From NCBI RefSeq assembly GCF_035582795.1, contig NC_134371.1, positions 48,215,001 through 48,279,000 of the forward strand: 64,000 bases of DNA, written 5' to 3'. The notes beneath the pieces are model-generated. The model made no database searches, had not been told where the DNA came from, and was given only the letters and a program-made list of their open reading frames with translations. Within the stretch, counting starts at the first letter, position 1. Every line of letters begins with the position of its first letter. Below are positions 63,434-64,000 of the stretch, one piece after another. The position numbers and the translations under genes were made by a program. Origin of the DNA: Mycteria americana. Its lineage: Eukaryota > Chordata > Aves > Ciconiiformes > Ciconiidae.

Positions 63434-64000
63434 GTAAGCAGCAGCTACCCCGGTTCCTTAGCTACCGTCTTCTGTGGCGTCCAGAAACAATAGTGATAGG
63501 CATGAGATGAAGTCTGTGATTAAAAAAATGTTCTTAGCTAACGTATGTCTTTGAAAATATACCAAAAATTGGGACGTTAGTTTATGTGTACTTAGAGTCA
63601 GTTCAGCCATTTTTCATGCTACAGCGGCCAGGAGTTTCTTAGTTCCTCTTCAGAAAATCCATAAGTTTTGCCTTTGTAGAAGTCAAATAGGAGCAGGAGG
63701 CCCATATTTGCTCTAAAGATCAGTGTGACTTTAGGCTAGATCAAGCTCAGGATCCAAGTCAGATTGCAGTGACTAGCAGCTATCTTTTATTGACTTAATT
63801 AGGTTAAAGCTCAACACATTTGACTTTCTGGGGAGCTAAATCATACATTTAACCACATTTCTGTTTTGTAAGGTGATATTCCCTTTCCTAAATTATCTCA
63901 TCCAAAGATGTTTTGGCAAAAGGTGATTGTTATGTGAGAAGCTTCAGTGCTGCAAAAAATCCTTGCTGATCGTGGAGCTGAAACAGAATACTGCTCCCAC
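63434..64000 (+). other. DPH5: DPH5 intron 4, start
   Basis: Intron sequence after a GTAAGC donor, continuing past the window edge. Nothing else is recognised. Confidence 0.85.

Noticed and set aside
1..64000. Search for CRISPR arrays, operons, phage or proviral genes
   Set aside because: No regularly spaced repeats, no polymerase, integrase or envelope-type frames, and clear spliced vertebrate genes; these systems are not expected here.

Overview
This window is vertebrate nuclear DNA: AT-rich, with seven-exon and multi-exon genes, GT-AG introns of up to about 16 kb, one sharp CpG island and degraded old interspersed repeats. CR1-like LINE fragments, a few MIR/CORE-SINE-like remnants, low repeat density, and the absence of Alu/B1/L1-type mammalian repeats suggest a sauropsid, most likely a bird. 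The species cannot be fixed from the sequence alone.

Layout: two protein-coding genes sit head to head. From 45900 down to 1183 (minus strand) is a complete aldo-keto reductase (AKR) gene with seven coding exons. I assembled these by hand from splice sites, and they join in phase into one open frame of 288 codons plus stop. All four catalytic residues and the NADPH-site motif are present. The short length and C-terminus look more like the compact microbial-type AKRs (YtbE / 2,5-diketogluconate reductase-like) than the ~320-residue AKR1 steroid or aldose reductases. From 46263 rightward (plus strand) is DPH5, diphthine methyl ester synthase of the diphthamide pathway. Its first four coding exons (about 163 of an expected ~285 residues) are in the window and the gene runs off the right edge.

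The start codons are 362 bp apart inside a CpG island (about 45640-46400). It carries a near-consensus ZNF143/STAF element and a GC box, which is the layout of a bidirectional housekeeping promoter. DPH5 probably has a short intron in its 5' leader (candidate 46032-46208).

The rest, more than 95% of the window, is intron plus about 1.2 kb downstream of the AKR stop. It holds homopolymer and A/C-rich tracts, short tandem duplications, a perfect 20-bp-stem hairpin in DPH5 intron 1, and decayed transposable elements. I found no convincing additional protein gene, tRNA, rRNA, CRISPR array, intact transposon or provirus. The two genes have no evident shared pathway; the promoter arrangement is the link between them. 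I did not find an exotic new system. The least ordinary items are the compact AKR and its shared promoter with DPH5.
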